A stretch of 64,000 bases of DNA from the NCBI GenBank assembly GCA_020809705.1, contig CP085825.1:6696001-6760000 (forward strand). Direction: 5' to 3'. The position numbers and the translations under genes were made by a program. Under the pieces are notes generated by a model, which was given only the letters and a program-made list of their open reading frames with translations, did no database searches and was not told where the DNA came from. Position 1 is the stretch's first letter. Each line of letters opens with the position of its first letter. Positions 34,339 to 47,264 of the stretch are shown here, one piece after another. This stretch comes from Calonectria ilicicola (taxonomy: Eukaryota; Ascomycota; Sordariomycetes; Hypocreales; Nectriaceae).

Positions 34339-37300
34339 TTAGCTTTTCATCTTAAGATTAAATTCGTCTATAACGTCGCCTTCTGCATATGGAGGATGTT
34401 CTGAGCTCCTCAAATCGTCCAGTAGCTTCCTAGCCTCCTCATGCCTCGCCTTGCTGATGGACTTTTGAGTCCCTGTCTTAATGGCTGTTCTCAGGCTCTT
34501 ATATATGCCTAGAGCTGGATACGCGACAGTTCCAAATGTAGCTTCAATCATGTCAGTCAAAATACCATTTCAGATCGCGCATTTAATGCCTCTTACCTGA
34601 CGAAACCTTCGCCGAAAACCCCACAAATCCCTTGGCGACACCAACAACTCCACCTGTCAAACCGGACTCTATCGCACCTTCAATTGGTTTCATCGCTAAA
34701 CCGGCAAATCCCTCGCCGAGACCGAGAAAGAGGTTCTTGCCAGACACGACCAGTCCAGATTTCCAGTCGGTCACTGTGCCATAATCGCGAACTTGATCGC
34801 CATAGAGCTTGGGAATTCTCCTTGATCCTTCTGCGAAGGCCAGTGGCATATCAACAAGAAATCCCTTGGAGTAGGACTTGAAGAAGTCACCAACTCCGGA
34901 AGCAGATGCTACGGCCATTGAAGCCGCGACTTTTGCGCCTCGAGAATGCTTGCTCACTCTTTTTGTTTCCGAAGAGACACCATCGGAAGTATTGGATGTG
35001 AGATCACCCGTAGAAGACGATCGATGCAAATGTGCTGGGGTCGGGGGAACTAAACTATCTGTAGTCGAGCTGATCGAGGAAATGGTCGATATCGTGCTGG
35101 CATCAATACTGGCCTTGCCTTTTCCCTTCGAATTCTCGATGGCTTCTGCTGAGCGATATACTTTGATAGGTTTGATAAAGATGTTTGCCACTGCCGAGAA
35201 CATTCCGTAATACGTTGCCACGGCGGCAGATGCCGTTCCCGTGATAGGGTCCCACCGCTGATTCTCAATCAAAATGGGTGAAGAGACGTGTCTAATTAGT
35301 GTATAAGCGTCAGATTCAATTATGCGTCGTGGCTTGTATTGGGGAATACTTGTGATCTAATCCGAGAAAAGCAAGTACACAGGGCCACTTACAAACGTAA
35401 CTTCTTTTGATCCACTTTCATGTGATCTGTCAGAATCTCTGCCGCAACTCCGGACAGCTTTATGACTTTACCCTTGCGTTTATATGACCATACCGCAGGG
35501 TGGTCACTCAATATCTCGCAAGGCATTTCTGCAATGGGCAGGTTGACATGGAAAGCTTGCACTGCTCTCTTGACTCCCGACTCTTGCTTCATCTTTGTCG
35601 CAATCGTTTGCGCGGACATGATAATGTCCTCTTTCAAACATGTCTGAATCGACTCGGTAAGCTTTTCACTGCTTAGGCTTTTAAAAGGAATTGGAGAAGG
35701 CCCAGCGTTGGCTGCGGCAACTATGTGCCCCCAAAAAGGTTGGCTAAGCGTGATTAGAGATAAGGGAGATAGACAGGTTTTTGGAATGAAGGACCTACTC
35801 GCCAAAGAAGGATACGATTGCTGTTGGACGGCCGTATCTCAAGCCGCAAGCGGTTGTCCCAGCGCCGCCGTGGTGTACGACTGCCCTTACATGCTGGAAG
35901 AGCCACTCGTGTGGACAATCATCAAGATAGAAAATACCATCAGTAGGCTCGTCATGACCCAAACCACTCCAACCTCTGGAAATAATAGCGCGAACCCCTA
36001 CCCGGCTGACAGCCTCCAATATGACTTCAGTCACACTTTTTGGATCGTCAATCACGATACTCCCAAAACCAATGTACACCGGGGCAGGGCCAGCTTCCAA
36101 AAATTCCATCAAAGCTGGGGGAGGAGAGTAATCAGGGGGGTCGCGAAAGATGAAGCCACAAACATCTGCAACTGTGAGTCTTTGGTAGAGTTGAATAAAT
36201 GTGCTGATTTACATACCAATGTGATTATCCCAATCTTCTGGCTTCGCTAGTAATGATGGGGACCAGCAGTATGTGAATGGGATCCTTAATGCTTCCACTA
36301 GCGCCGGGCCTTCTGACAGTGGCACTGGTTCTAAGTCGAGAGTCTTTCGCCAGTCGTTGATGATGTCGCCAAGTCTAAAAGTGTTGTAAGTAAAAGAATG
36401 ATAGATGCCACATTAGGGCAGCGAGAAATTAGCTGGAGAAATTACCCCTGCCAAGTCATCCATTCCACCATGGAATAAGAAACAAAGTTCGAGACCTGTT
36501 GGTTTGTTGTAGACGACATGGGCGTAGTGATATTTGCCAGTGGGTGTGAAAATGCCTTTGTTGTTGACCAAGGCATCGTGAAGATGAGATGCAGAGGGAC
36601 TCCAAGGGCCTGTGAACAGTGAACATGAGCAAAACTTGGCGGGTTCGCAATTATGGCGTCCGCTACAAATGGTTTGTTCGTCCTTGGGTCTGGTTCTATA
36701 CACGAGCGCCAGCAACCATCAAGTATGGCAGAAATCATTTGCCTTTTTTTCTGAATCTCCTTGATGCGAACGGAGTCGATGTTTGGAATGAGGCCGGGGT
36801 TCTTCACCATGTATGCCATCAATTCCGAGGGATCGCCCCCGATGGGGAAAAATTCCAGGCCCGATTCCAGTACGAATTGTTCAAAGACGTTATGCGTCGC
36901 CAGGCGCACCCTATGACCCCATCTCTGCAGCTCAGCTCCAAGCGCAACAAAAGGCTGTACATCGCCTCGACTGCCTACAACTTGAATCACAATGTTGAGT
37001 CGAAGCTTCCAGTGTCTGGGCTTGGCGCCGTGCACAGCCGATTCAGTATCCTCGTAACTCGGTGGCTCTGGTAAATGCGAGGTGCTAGCCTCACTGGGGT
37101 CTTCGGTGGCAGATGGTGGGACTTTTAGATCGGGAACAAATCGTGACAGGGTTCGAAAAAATCTGGAGTCGGGGTCGAGATTGACGCGACCATCGTCTGT
37201 CATAAAGTTAGATGGGTCAAGATAAGCGCAGATTCAACGCACCCGCGACTCCTGTTTGTCCCTGGAGGAATCCTGATTGAAGTGCGTCTTCATAGGACGG

Positions 37301-37351
37301 GGCAACTTCTGCGGACTCAATATTGAAGTCTGGTCTTGGGTGTTCCGCCAT
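34339..37351 (-). CDS. Sterol 3-beta-glucosyltransferase-like enzyme (GT1/GT28)
   Basis: Seven exons: 37351-37243, 37196-36446, 36374-36217, 36165-35799, 35743-35393, 35291-34597 and 34541-34339, total 877 aa with closed phases. The N-terminal GT28 domain shows GSRGDVQPFVALGAEL. The donor-binding loop is HHGGAGTTACGLRYGRP with FFGDQPFWG spanning exons 4-5, the UGT80/Atg26 signature for UDP-sugar:sterol transfer. PH and GRAM domains of Atg26 are absent. The C-terminal ~250 residues (WKSGLVVSGKNLFLGLGEG) are the extension typical of this fungal subgroup. Probably glucosylates a sterol or similar lipid at membranes. Confidence 0.9.
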
Positions 37352-38550
37352 GCTAGGTTTGGATAAAAAGTCAGGTAAATAATTTGTGATGAAAGGCAGT
37401 TTGAGATGTCACAGCGAAGGGGGTTAAATCATTAACTGCTCCCACCAAGTTCTCGGCGTTATTATCCTCCTCTACCCTACTGGTAGAGCTAAAAATACGG
37501 ACTACTCTTGGTGGCTATGCCAGCACCAGATCAGTGCACGCACTAACAGCCGACCGTCTCATATTTGTCATCACGCGTATTATAGCGTTCCACATGGTAA
37601 TACGCGTATTTTCTCTACTTTTTCTGGAAATGCGTACCCCTAATCCAGAAAAACGTTATCAGCTCGTATCTTTTTTTTCTCAACCATTAAATTGTTGGAC
37701 TCGGTCCACCACGTTTGATTAACTGCAATGGGCATATGCCTAGCCGCATTGTGGCATCAGCGAAACCGAGATTGATATCAATAGAGGCATCGCAATTTCC
37801 ATTCTCCGTGACGAATTCGATGTATGCATGAGGGAGTTTGGGTGTGATGCACATAAGCAAAATTGTTTTGGGCACTATGAATATGTAAACGAGAAATAAT
37901 GAGCTAAATGACTAGCTAGCACAAGAAGAATAAACTAGAATAATTATTGATGGAAGTATATTTGTAGCAGTAACTAAGTAAAGTTACAATCCCAGTTTGG
38001 AACCGCAATGGTGTGACAGGATCCAGACTGAAAATGATGATCTGGCGGATGGCGGTGCCATCCAAAGGGGCTGTCGCCATTCCAAAAAACCGTATGACGC
38101 CGCTGCGCATCGTGAAGAATGGAGAAAATTCGAATACGAAAAAAATCCCATTGAGATAGAGGCCTAACTGTGATGCACTTTACGCGTAAAAGTGAGCTTT
38201 CTGTCTAGCCAAAAGCGGAATACGAGGTCAAATTAAGGGCTTCGTTCTCAACTTGAGTGAGAGCCGCCTGCCAAGCCACCGATTGGTACCTTGGTCGAGG
38301 TAAAACGGAACCTTATCGGCTAGAAGGTTAATTACGCTAAAAATAAGACACGAAGTCGGAGATGATGTTCCAAATAATTCCCCTTGCACATGGTCGACTC
38401 TCCAGATGTATTAAAACCCTCCGTCTGCCCACATCGGCATCTAACTACTCAGACATAACAGCAGCCGAATCCCTTTGTCCGCACCATCGACACTCTGCGA
38501 ATAGAAGCTTCCCCACCAATACCACTTGATCACCAACCCTGAAACCAAAA
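37352..38550. other. Intergenic with divergent promoters
   Basis: Separates the glucosyltransferase from the plus-strand membrane-protein gene. No supported ORF. About 100 bp before 38551 is C/A-rich, typical of a fungal 5' leader. Confidence 0.5.
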
Positions 38551-39164
38551 ATGGGTTTTTTCGATGGTCCATATTTCAACCCAGTCTACAAGACCAAGGT
38601 CCATATTCTCCAAATTGTAATGGTCATTGGAGTTTTTGCTTTAGCAATTGCAAAAATGATCACAAAACCGAGCTATGTACCCATGAATCGAATGGACATG
38701 ATCGGTTTAACCATGGTTCGTCTCATACATTCTTGGTGGAATCACTGTGACTAGTGAGTTGGGCTAACGCTTTGGCAGGGCGGCAAAACCATCATCGTTA
38801 TTGCATATCAACTTCTGACTGAACATATTTCTCGGTTTCAGAAATGGGGTAGCTCAAGAGCGAATGCCATTCTGAACACACTCGAGACTCTTCTCTGGTT
38901 CGTGGTTATCATTCTGACCTTTTGGGGAATTTCCATGGTCTGTATTGGAGTAAGCTGCGCCTTCGGCTGGCTGATAGCGCTGATGGCCTTTCTGATGTCG
39001 TACGTATCTCTCTTTTTATCTTTCTCAAAATAAGCAAAACTAACCTGTGGATCATGTGTAGTCTTGTGTGTTTCTGGACTGCTGTGGTATGCTGGAAGGA
39101 GTTTCGCCACTTCAAAAATGGAGGGAGCAACGGCTTCGCCAAAACTCAAATGGATAATGTGTAA
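38551..39164 (+). CDS. Small four-TM-like membrane protein
   Basis: Exons 38551-38715, 38779-38999 and 39062-39164 give 162 aa. Hydrophobic segments include IVMVIGVFALAIAKMI, KTIIVIAYQLL, LLWFVVIILTFWGI and the AFGWLIALMAFLM to VCFWTAVVCW region. This is the layout of small fungal MARVEL-like membrane proteins. It begins MGFFDGPYF, without a cleavable signal. Function unknown. Confidence 0.75.
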
Positions 39165-39432
39165 TTAAATGCAACACTTGTACAGCTTTTCTTGGAACCA
39201 GCTAGTGTCGGGCATTCAGCCTTTTAGGGAAACCATCAAAGCGGAAGCTCTTTTTCTAGGACCTTGAGGAACAAAATTTCTTTTCACGATTATGTTGAAC
39301 ATTCTATTGCTCTAACACCTCACTAATACATAACTCTCTTCACAAGTTCGAAGATGCATTAGTGTAGCCGATCATTAATATAGAAGGTTCTCTTGATAGC
39401 TAATATTATTAAACTAATCTTAGCTAAAAATC

Positions 39433-41681
39433 TCAAAAGTCGCTCATATAATTTATCAAAAGCTCGTCCCAACCAAAAAGAAACATATTTTGAGCCGCTT
39501 CGTCGTATTCAATATTCTTATTGATTGGGGCCCCTATTGTCTCACTTTGACATTCTAGTCGAGGTTCTTCAGTATGAAACTGAAATACCTGGTCAAGATA
39601 TTGCTTATCAGAGTCTCGACGTTCTTGAGCTAATTTACTGTGGAATTGACGAATCGAAGACATTATATCATACAGGATATGATAGTATTGTAATGCTAGG
39701 GGGCTCATAATAGATTCGTCTTGTAAAAAGCTTATTGCCTGTTCAAATGATGGCTGAACCTCAAAGCTCGAACTTGGATTAACAAATAACATGAAGGCAA
39801 GTATTAACGCAGCTGAGAATACCCAAGCCCTATGAATAGTCAGCTAACTAGAATGGAGTCTCGAAAAAGGTGAACCGTACTTGATAAAAGGAGTGTTAGG
39901 TAGTAATTTTCCAGTTTGTTTAGTTTTGCAAACGGTGCCGACAAGATATACCGCAGAATCGACACAGGACTTTGCCAACCTAGCATCATCGATCAAGTTC
40001 GTTTGGTTCTCCGTTGCTGGCTCCTCGAAAGGGCTGGGAGGATAGTTGTTATTTCCAAACTTGCTCACAAGACATGGGCGTGTTACTAGAATCACGGCAT
40101 GATAATATGAGCATGAAAGATACATCCGAGCGACAACGGAGTCCCATTCGCGCTGTTCTATGCAGTGGTTGGTATGCTTAGCGATGTACATAGGACGGCA
40201 TAAGTCGGCAGGTAATGAGAGCCTCCATTTGGTGAGACGCTGAATGAATTGTCGACCAGGCCAGTGGTCAACACTGCCTCCATATATTGCGGTCAAAATC
40301 TCATTGGTTAGCCCGGTAATGCAAAACATTGCCTCAAATGTTGCACTTCCTATATCAAAAGGATAAGTAAAGTGATCCACGGATATTAGACTACAAGCAT
40401 CTTTGGTCATGACGGCAGGTTGGCGCCCGAGAATGGAGCAAACAGTACTATCAAGAATACAGAGGCTTTTCCATAACTTGATCCTGAAGAGCTGCCGTTA
40501 GCCTGAAGAGTAAAGTCTGGTGGTCCGATATGATTATTCACCGTTCGTGCGAGCTAGACCCTCGCATATTATTGTGATCAGGTTGGTGGTGAAGTCCAAC
40601 AGCGTAGGCGGCTCTTGCGGCTAAGCCGATGTACATGTAAGCAGGATTTCTTTGATGGGTAACCAGCATGTAAAAAGCGAGTAATATAGAAACTTTGATA
40701 GAACCGAGGCCAGGTTTTAAGAACAATGCCTCAGAAGTCCCACGCCGTGCTGCCTCAAAATATGTTGTGGCATATTGGTCGTCAGATGGAGTCGAGGCAC
40801 GGCATCGAGCACCTATTGCGATGGCCACATAAACCGATGCATCAGAGCAATTACCTGCGTTCAAAGACGAACACTGAAGCTGCCCAACAGACTCTAAGAG
40901 CTCACTCTCAGAAAATAGATCAAGGAGACCATTTGTCTAAAACGAAAGTAAGATTGTGCTGGACCCAGCTGGAGGCTTGAGGTCATACTCACAGTAGCAA
41001 AGAAGCTTCCAGCATATTCTACTAACTTCGAGATCTCTCTTAAACCCACTATATCTACTTCAGCTGGGCGGAAACTTGTCTCCTCGAACGTGGTATTGAT
41101 ATTATTATCCTGTTCCGACACATGACTAGCAGAATTACGTGATATAGTCTCTCTTAGTAGCTTTAAAAAGGAATGTGGTGCCGCAGGCCCAACGTAGACT
41201 GGTAATAATTAGCTATCCTGTGTGTGTTTGGAATCTAATGCGCAGAAGCTATTATCGACTGACGAGTTTCTTCAGAATCATCCATAGTTTGGTCAAATCT
41301 GTAGGTAGAGTTGGGAGTAAGATTAGACCCATTACCAGCCACACCGCTCTCGGCCCCGGCTGTCGGGACTGGAGTCGCAAGATGCAGGGCATTGTCTCCA
41401 GAAGATTGCGGAAGAGGAGAATTGGCTGATGGGCTGTCGGGATGTTCCTCAGGCTCATGAATCGTCTGGGACCTGGACTGAAAGGTTGTGGAAACAGCAG
41501 GCTGCGGGACCCAGAAATTATCACTGTCATATTCACTATACCGACATTGACCATGGCGGTTACTTTGAATACATCTCGTACAGGGTGACCGACCATCACA
41601 GCGACGTTTTTTTGCCTTGCAGTGTCGGCAAGCCTGGACAGCCCGACGCCGCGCTTCAAGGGGAACCTTGGGCCTGCCCAT
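39433..41681 (-). CDS. Zn2Cys6 fungal transcription factor
   Basis: Exons 41681-41264, 41198-40993, 40936-40542, 40483-39881 and 39829-39433 give 672 aa with closed phases. The binuclear cluster occupies residues 18-46 (CRHCKAKKRRCDG...CTRC...C), followed by a Ser/Pro-rich linker. The fungal-specific factor domain includes LYVGPAAPHSFLKLLRETI and VGLHHQPDHNN. A nuclear regulator. It lies at the edge of the 39-56 kb enzyme/transporter block and may control it (inference). Confidence 0.9.
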
Positions 41682-42229
41682 TTCATCCAATAGACAATGA
41701 GAGAAATGATAAAGGGGAGATCGATGGATAATTTGAGTTATGGCTAAACGGGGACGCGCTTGGCTTATCAATTATGCTTATCAGCGGTTCCATCACATAA
41801 CTTTGCGGAGAAGTGGCATCACCAGTGGGGCCGCTGACCCACTAGCCATTACTAAAAAGATAACATCTGAGATTTGTCGATGAGCAAAATATGGACACGC
41901 TTCGTCAAAGTAAGGGTGCAAGTGTGTTTTTAGATGACAATTGGACGGAATAAACTCCACTGCTTTAATGTGTCATATCCCAAATTAGCACTAGCCATTT
42001 CTTGTATCAAATCACCGTACACGACAACAAATCCGCAAAGTGTTCAAAATCTTGTGACACACGACGCATGTAATTGTAACGAGTGTTCCGTTTGGGTCCT
42101 CACCCCGGGCATAAATCATTGGCAAATCACAGTTATCATATGTTCACTGACAATCCGTGCTTATGGGCTATTCAGTCATGTCGATATCGAATTTGTTGCA
42201 AATGGCTAGAAACTTGGTTCTTTATCCTT
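41682..42229. other. Intergenic, no supported gene
   Basis: Promoter side of the Zn2Cys6 gene and 3' side of the MFS gene; no coding frame stands out. Confidence 0.5.
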
Positions 42230-44265
42230 CTACTCATCTTGCTGTGGGAAATTCACTTCCTCCGGCGACACCTCTGCGCTTTCTGAGGGTATCCGTACCG
42301 CTAGTGTTACAACCGCAGCCCCAAGTGCCAGCCCTGCATTGATAAAGAAGACCATATTGGACCGACCAACAGCAGCAAGTGCAGAGAAGATGAACCCAAA
42401 TAAGGTCACTGGTTAAAGTTATTATTGGATGCACCACACAAGCTTTCAAAAAGCGGGATCTTACTCGTTAGTACAGTAGCAAGCATTTCTACCATAGCAA
42501 TCCCTGCAAGGGCGTCTCCTCGATCTTCAGGCTTGCACAATGATACAATCGCTCCTTTTGCTGCAGGAGCAGAGCCAGAAGCTAGAGGCAATATTGAAGC
42601 AGCTGTGTCACAAAAAAAATTAGATCTTGTCAGCCTTTTATATGGTCATCAAGGAAAGGCTCACCTAAGAAAAGCTGCCATCCATTATTGCAAAATGCCG
42701 TGGCTGCAGTGAGTAATGCATCGATAAGAAAGCTGGTTGTCAAAAACCACAAATCAAATCGAGTGTCCTCATATTTGGTTTTTGGACAGCGATTCATTAG
42801 TAGAGGCCTAGTTTCATCTTGAATTTCACCCGCCCGATTATTTGCGCCTGATGACCCAACGTTGAGTAGTTTGGCTTGCTTCGCGGATGACCAGCGCCTG
42901 CCCACACTCACAACAACGGGAAATCCAAATGTGAGAAAAATGCTTCGTATTCCAAACGTCAAAGCCATCAAGTACCCGTTCTTTCTATATATTAGCTAAA
43001 ATTGAATATAAAGAAACTGATGGTTCTACTCACTTGCTTTGATGTAAACCCGAATGTGTTTGTTGAGTACATTTGCAGCAAGATGGGGATGAAGCCTGTT
43101 GCTAGCTTAAAATGCCAATGTTAGTGATTGATCAAGTAGAAATTTGGAAAATAAGTGGAAAATCTTTACCACGCCGCAGAAAACTCCCAGCGCCAAGAAT
43201 AATCTTGAATTAAGACCTGTTTCTCCAGCTCGTCTAAATAAGAGTACTCGGAAGGGCTGGGCCAGTTTTGCGAACGTTGACTCGGTTTCCTGGCTGTTAA
43301 AAGAAGATGGTATGGAGAGGTTCGGAAGGGCCACAATAGCATATAATATGGAAGCAATCATGCAAAAGATAGAGCCCCAAAATGCAGCTTCAACACCAAA
43401 TGTCTCGCTAACAATGCCACTGGCTATATGGTGTATGATTTAGTTTTCCTTCTGGATATAGTTGGCTGGCTGGGGTACCTACACAAATGTGCTACGGCAG
43501 TGCCAAGCATGACAGCGCCGTGGAGTCTCCCAAAGGCCATTGTTTGCTGTGATTCAGACACAACATGAGATACCATGGCCGTTAAAATAAGCCTGTTTGA
43601 TGATCAGTATGCATAATAAAAATTGTGGGCTGTGCTTAACCAACACATATCCGGTCGAGCCACCAACCACGCCGAGTAGCTGTGAAATTTGAACAATAAG
43701 AACTCCCTTTCCACCTCCAATATTGACTTTCTTATTATTAGTCAAAAAAACCCATGTTAGATTCGGCTTAAGGCGACAAACTCACCACCAACGAGTTGGA
43801 TGCCAAGGCGAACTGTTGGCCCAACCAATTGTTGAATCAAAACATTTTTGAGTCGGAATTTTTTCATCGACCAGTTTGCAAATATTAGATTAAACACGCC
43901 TAAATAATGTGTTAGATATTATTTCTGTGAGGGAGCCTCTTGTTTCTTGGTGTACCGTTGATAGTGATAGTAGCCCCAAGAACTGAGACAGCTGCTGCAG
44001 TGGACGCATCGATTTCAGACACGCTGCACCTATCTCCAGTACCTTTGTATGGCTCTCTATGTCGGTAAAATTCGTCGCATATCATCAACCGAAACACGTA
44101 AATGATACTAGTTGCAAACATTTTAGTAAAGTATAAGGAACATTTCGGCAAACCTACTTACGGAACACGCGTGAAGTTGATACCCACTGAAACTAGAAAA
44201 GCACAAGATGATATTTTCCAAGTCAAGGATGATATTAAATACCGTGAAGTCGTTTTGGGAAACAT
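42230..44265 (-). CDS. MFS transporter, ten exons
   Basis: Exons 44265-44162, 44107-43956, 43899-43786, 43726-43645, 43592-43483, 43423-43170, 43105-43034, 42980-42665, 42602-42465 and 42408-42230 give 506 aa, with phases closing throughout. The fold is a 12-TM-like permease with ICDEFYRHREP near the N-terminus, a glycine turn (VNIGGGKG), NGYLMALTFGIRSIF, and paired helices SGSAPAAKGAIVSLC and FGFIFSALAAVG. It resembles the fungal MFS group related to tetracycline/drug-type exporters. The substrate is unknown. Divergent from the arylsulfotransferase-like gene. Confidence 0.85.
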
Positions 44266-44741
44266 GGCGGGATGTTCAAGCCTCGTGGGCTCGCGGTGCG
44301 TTACTAGGAGAGCAAGGTCAGGTAACAAAAGCCAAAAGCAGTGAAGACTTCAAATAAGGGAGATGATTTTAGACGTCTCTAAACTAACTTGGTCCAGTCT
44401 TTAAAACATGTGATGTGATTGGTGAGAGCCGTGGGAACTACCAGTGCAACTCCCGCATATGCGGGATGTGCACCAGACCCACCAAGTGTGCTTCCCGCAA
44501 GATGCCCTCAACCGAGGAAGCTTTACATTGCATATTAGTGCTTTACCCGCTTCCAATATCCCATTCATCCTAGTTATATAAAATTACGCCAACTAGCTCA
44601 CAGTTCATCAGCGCTTCAAGATATGCTAATAGTGGGTTACATCACGAGTACCTCCGTCATTAATTTTACTTCAATCAGCAACTCCAAATTTCTGTCTCAT
44701 TCCCTCACACCACTTCTCAAGATTTTTCCAACCGCTTCATT
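44266..44741. promoter_or_regulatory. Divergent promoter, MFS and arylsulfotransferase-like genes
   Basis: A 476-bp gap. The word GCATATGCGGGATG occurs near 44455, and TTATATAAAAT at about 44574-44584 is a good TATA candidate for the plus-strand gene. Confidence 0.5.
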
Positions 44742-46509
44742 ATGATTGTACTTGGCTCATTGCTTCTGCTTCTGTTCCTTGCAGAACCAACAGCTGCGGA
44801 CAATCAATACAAAACTCGTCCTGACTTATCGCCGCCACGGCTGAATATCACGGTTCCAGCGTCCGATGACGTAGCACCTGGATACATTTTTGTTTGTCCC
44901 TATAGCGGATTCAAGAAAGGAAACGGATTTGACGGGCCTGAACAACCTGCTGGGTACATTTTCCAAGATGACGGTGAGCTGATCTGGTCGAGTATGGGCT
45001 ACCTCTCAGGTTGGGTGGGCAATATGCAAGTATCATCCTGGAAAGGAAAACCAGTAATATCTGCATTCCAAGGCACACTAGACTCATTCCATGGTCACGG
45101 CTTCGGCCACCCCACAATTCTGGACGAAAACTACGAAAACATCCGCGATTTGCGAGGAGGTAATCACAAGATTGTCTCAATTCACGAATTCAACATATTG
45201 GATTCTAGTTCCGCCCTTGTGGAGATCTATCAGCCAGTGCAAAGAGATATTTCTCAGTACGATGGTGAACCAGGTGCAACTTGGATTGTTGATGCAATTT
45301 TTCAAGGTAAGTAACAGCCTTTAGGACAATAACAAGGCAAATTCTAATACCACACTAGAAATTGACTTGAAAACGGGAAAGTTGCTTTTTGAGTGGAGTA
45401 GCTTAGCGCATGTCCCTCCATCACGTATGTATCTGTGACTAGAACTCAGCGCGGACATGCAGTCGTCAACTAACAGTCGAAAAGACAGTGCTGTATCCCT
45501 TCATTCGGGCTATGCTGGCAATGGCCAGAACTCGACTGCAGCTTGGGATTATTTTCATATCAACAGTGTCGACAAAGACCTGGATGGAAACTATCTTATC
45601 TCAGCTCGTCATGCATCTGCTCTCTATAAGATCAACGGCCAAACCGGCGAGATCATGTGGCAGTTAGGAGGGCATAAATCAAGTTTCAGCTACTCTGATA
45701 ACCTGCTGTTTGGGTTCCAGCATGATGCAAGATTTGTGAAGAAGGCGGTTAACAGAAATGGTATCGAGTTTGTCTCATTATTTGATAACGCAGCTAGAGC
45801 AAATGGACATCGTGGAGGAGGTGTCCAGGTTATCCATTCTCGTTCGCGCGCCAAGGTAATTCGTCTCGACACAGTCAATTGGACAGCGTCTTTGGAGTGG
45901 TCCCTAACGTCGCCGGATGATCTCTTGGCTCCCTCTCAAGGGAACGTGCAAACCCTCCCGAATGGGAACCTTTTTGTCAACTGGGGCCAAGCTGGAGCTA
46001 TTACTGAGTACCGTGGAGACGAGGGAGAAGTCATCTTCCATGCCTACCTTGACTCAGGTGAAATCGGAGAAGGCGTACAGAGCTATCGGGGTTTCAGATT
46101 TCCTTGGAATGGCTATCCCAACGAAACCCCAGCTATTGTGGCTCTAGATAGTGATAAGGGAACTGTTGTTATTTACGTTTCATGGAACGGCGACACGGAG
46201 ACGGCCCAATGGCGCTTTTACGTTACGCAAGCATCATGTACTTTCGGGTCGAAGTATCTGTCACGATGCCGACCTCACCTGCTAGGAGAAACGACACGGA
46301 CAGGATTCGAAACCTCCTTTGAAGCCAAAGACGCTATTTTCTTAATGAAAGACAGGAGCACTTTCACGGTCTACGCGGAGGCGATCAATGGTCGAGGTCA
46401 TGCAATCGTGACAACGGAGGCCATTAAAATCCAACAGATGCCTCGTATTTCCGATGGCAACCGAATCAACCTCCGTCCGGAAGGTCAGGTTCAATTAGAG
46501 CTTAAGTGA
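44742..46509 (+). CDS. Secreted arylsulfotransferase-2 family protein
   Basis: Exons 44742-45306, 45359-45428 and 45477-46509 give 555 aa. The second intron (48 nt) is the least certain join. An N-terminal signal peptide (MIVLGSLLLLLFLAEPTAA) sends it outside. The Arylsulfotran_2-like core shows WDYFHINSVDKD, GNYLISARHASALYKI, GEIMWQLGG, FGFQHDARF and GNLFVNWGQ, a beta-propeller-type scaffold. Despite the family name, activity of fungal members is poorly defined. Genes of this family often sit in specialised-metabolite loci. Confidence 0.88.
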
Positions 46510-47264
46510 ATTAAGAGAAGAATCGAATTTTCATTAAGCAAATTCACGAGAGTAGAATTTAGATGGAGATTCTTAATAGTTACACTTCTATTAATTAAAC
46601 AATGATTCTGTTTAACCACTAGAAACATTTGATCACACTCATTTTTAATGTTAAGGCTGTGCAATGAAAATAAAGAGGGTTATTCAGGGACAAACTTGTA
46701 AGCCCTTGGTGGGGACATGCAAGCCTTTGTTTTGGTCTGAACTTGGTGTCAGGCTGTTAGCCACATGTGCCTATCGCAATCAGTATATTTTGTTGGAATC
46801 AAATGAAACGAAGATAACTATCTAAATTGATTAGAAAGAATTGCCTACTATCCCTGTTAAGAACGCGGGCATATGTAGTGGCTAAAATCAAGGTGTATCG
46901 CTGAATCTGTTTTACCACGATTGCGGAGTGTGCACCCAAGGTGCAAATGCCGCACTGGCTAGCTACTAATGGACTAAGGCTATCAAGATTTGAACGCACT
47001 AGGAGGGCGCGATAAGAACTGGATATAGTAATCAAATTTTTAGGTGGAGCAGGACTGATAACATGCGGATAGTGCACCAGATAGTGGTGGGATCAATTCC
47101 ATCCTACCGAAAGGGCAGATTTGCACACTGGCCATCCATTTGTTTATTTATATGGTTTCACGAGACTACATTCGGGAATCTTAGATCAATGTTTCATGCC
47201 TTTTCTTTTTCAATTTACAGACCTCATAACGTGAATATTTGACAAGCTTGGCCGTTACTGTAAG
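46510..47264. other. Intergenic, no supported gene
   Basis: AT-rich spacer before the Dal5-type transporter; no coding frame with support. Confidence 0.5.

Noticed and set aside
45457..45476. ATG at 45457 as a separate gene start for the arylsulfotransferase C-terminus
   Set aside because: It lies in the second intron; exons 1-3 join in phase into one family-length protein.
47041..47115. tRNA-like segment with GGATCAATTCCATCC
   Set aside because: Does not fold into a cloverleaf.
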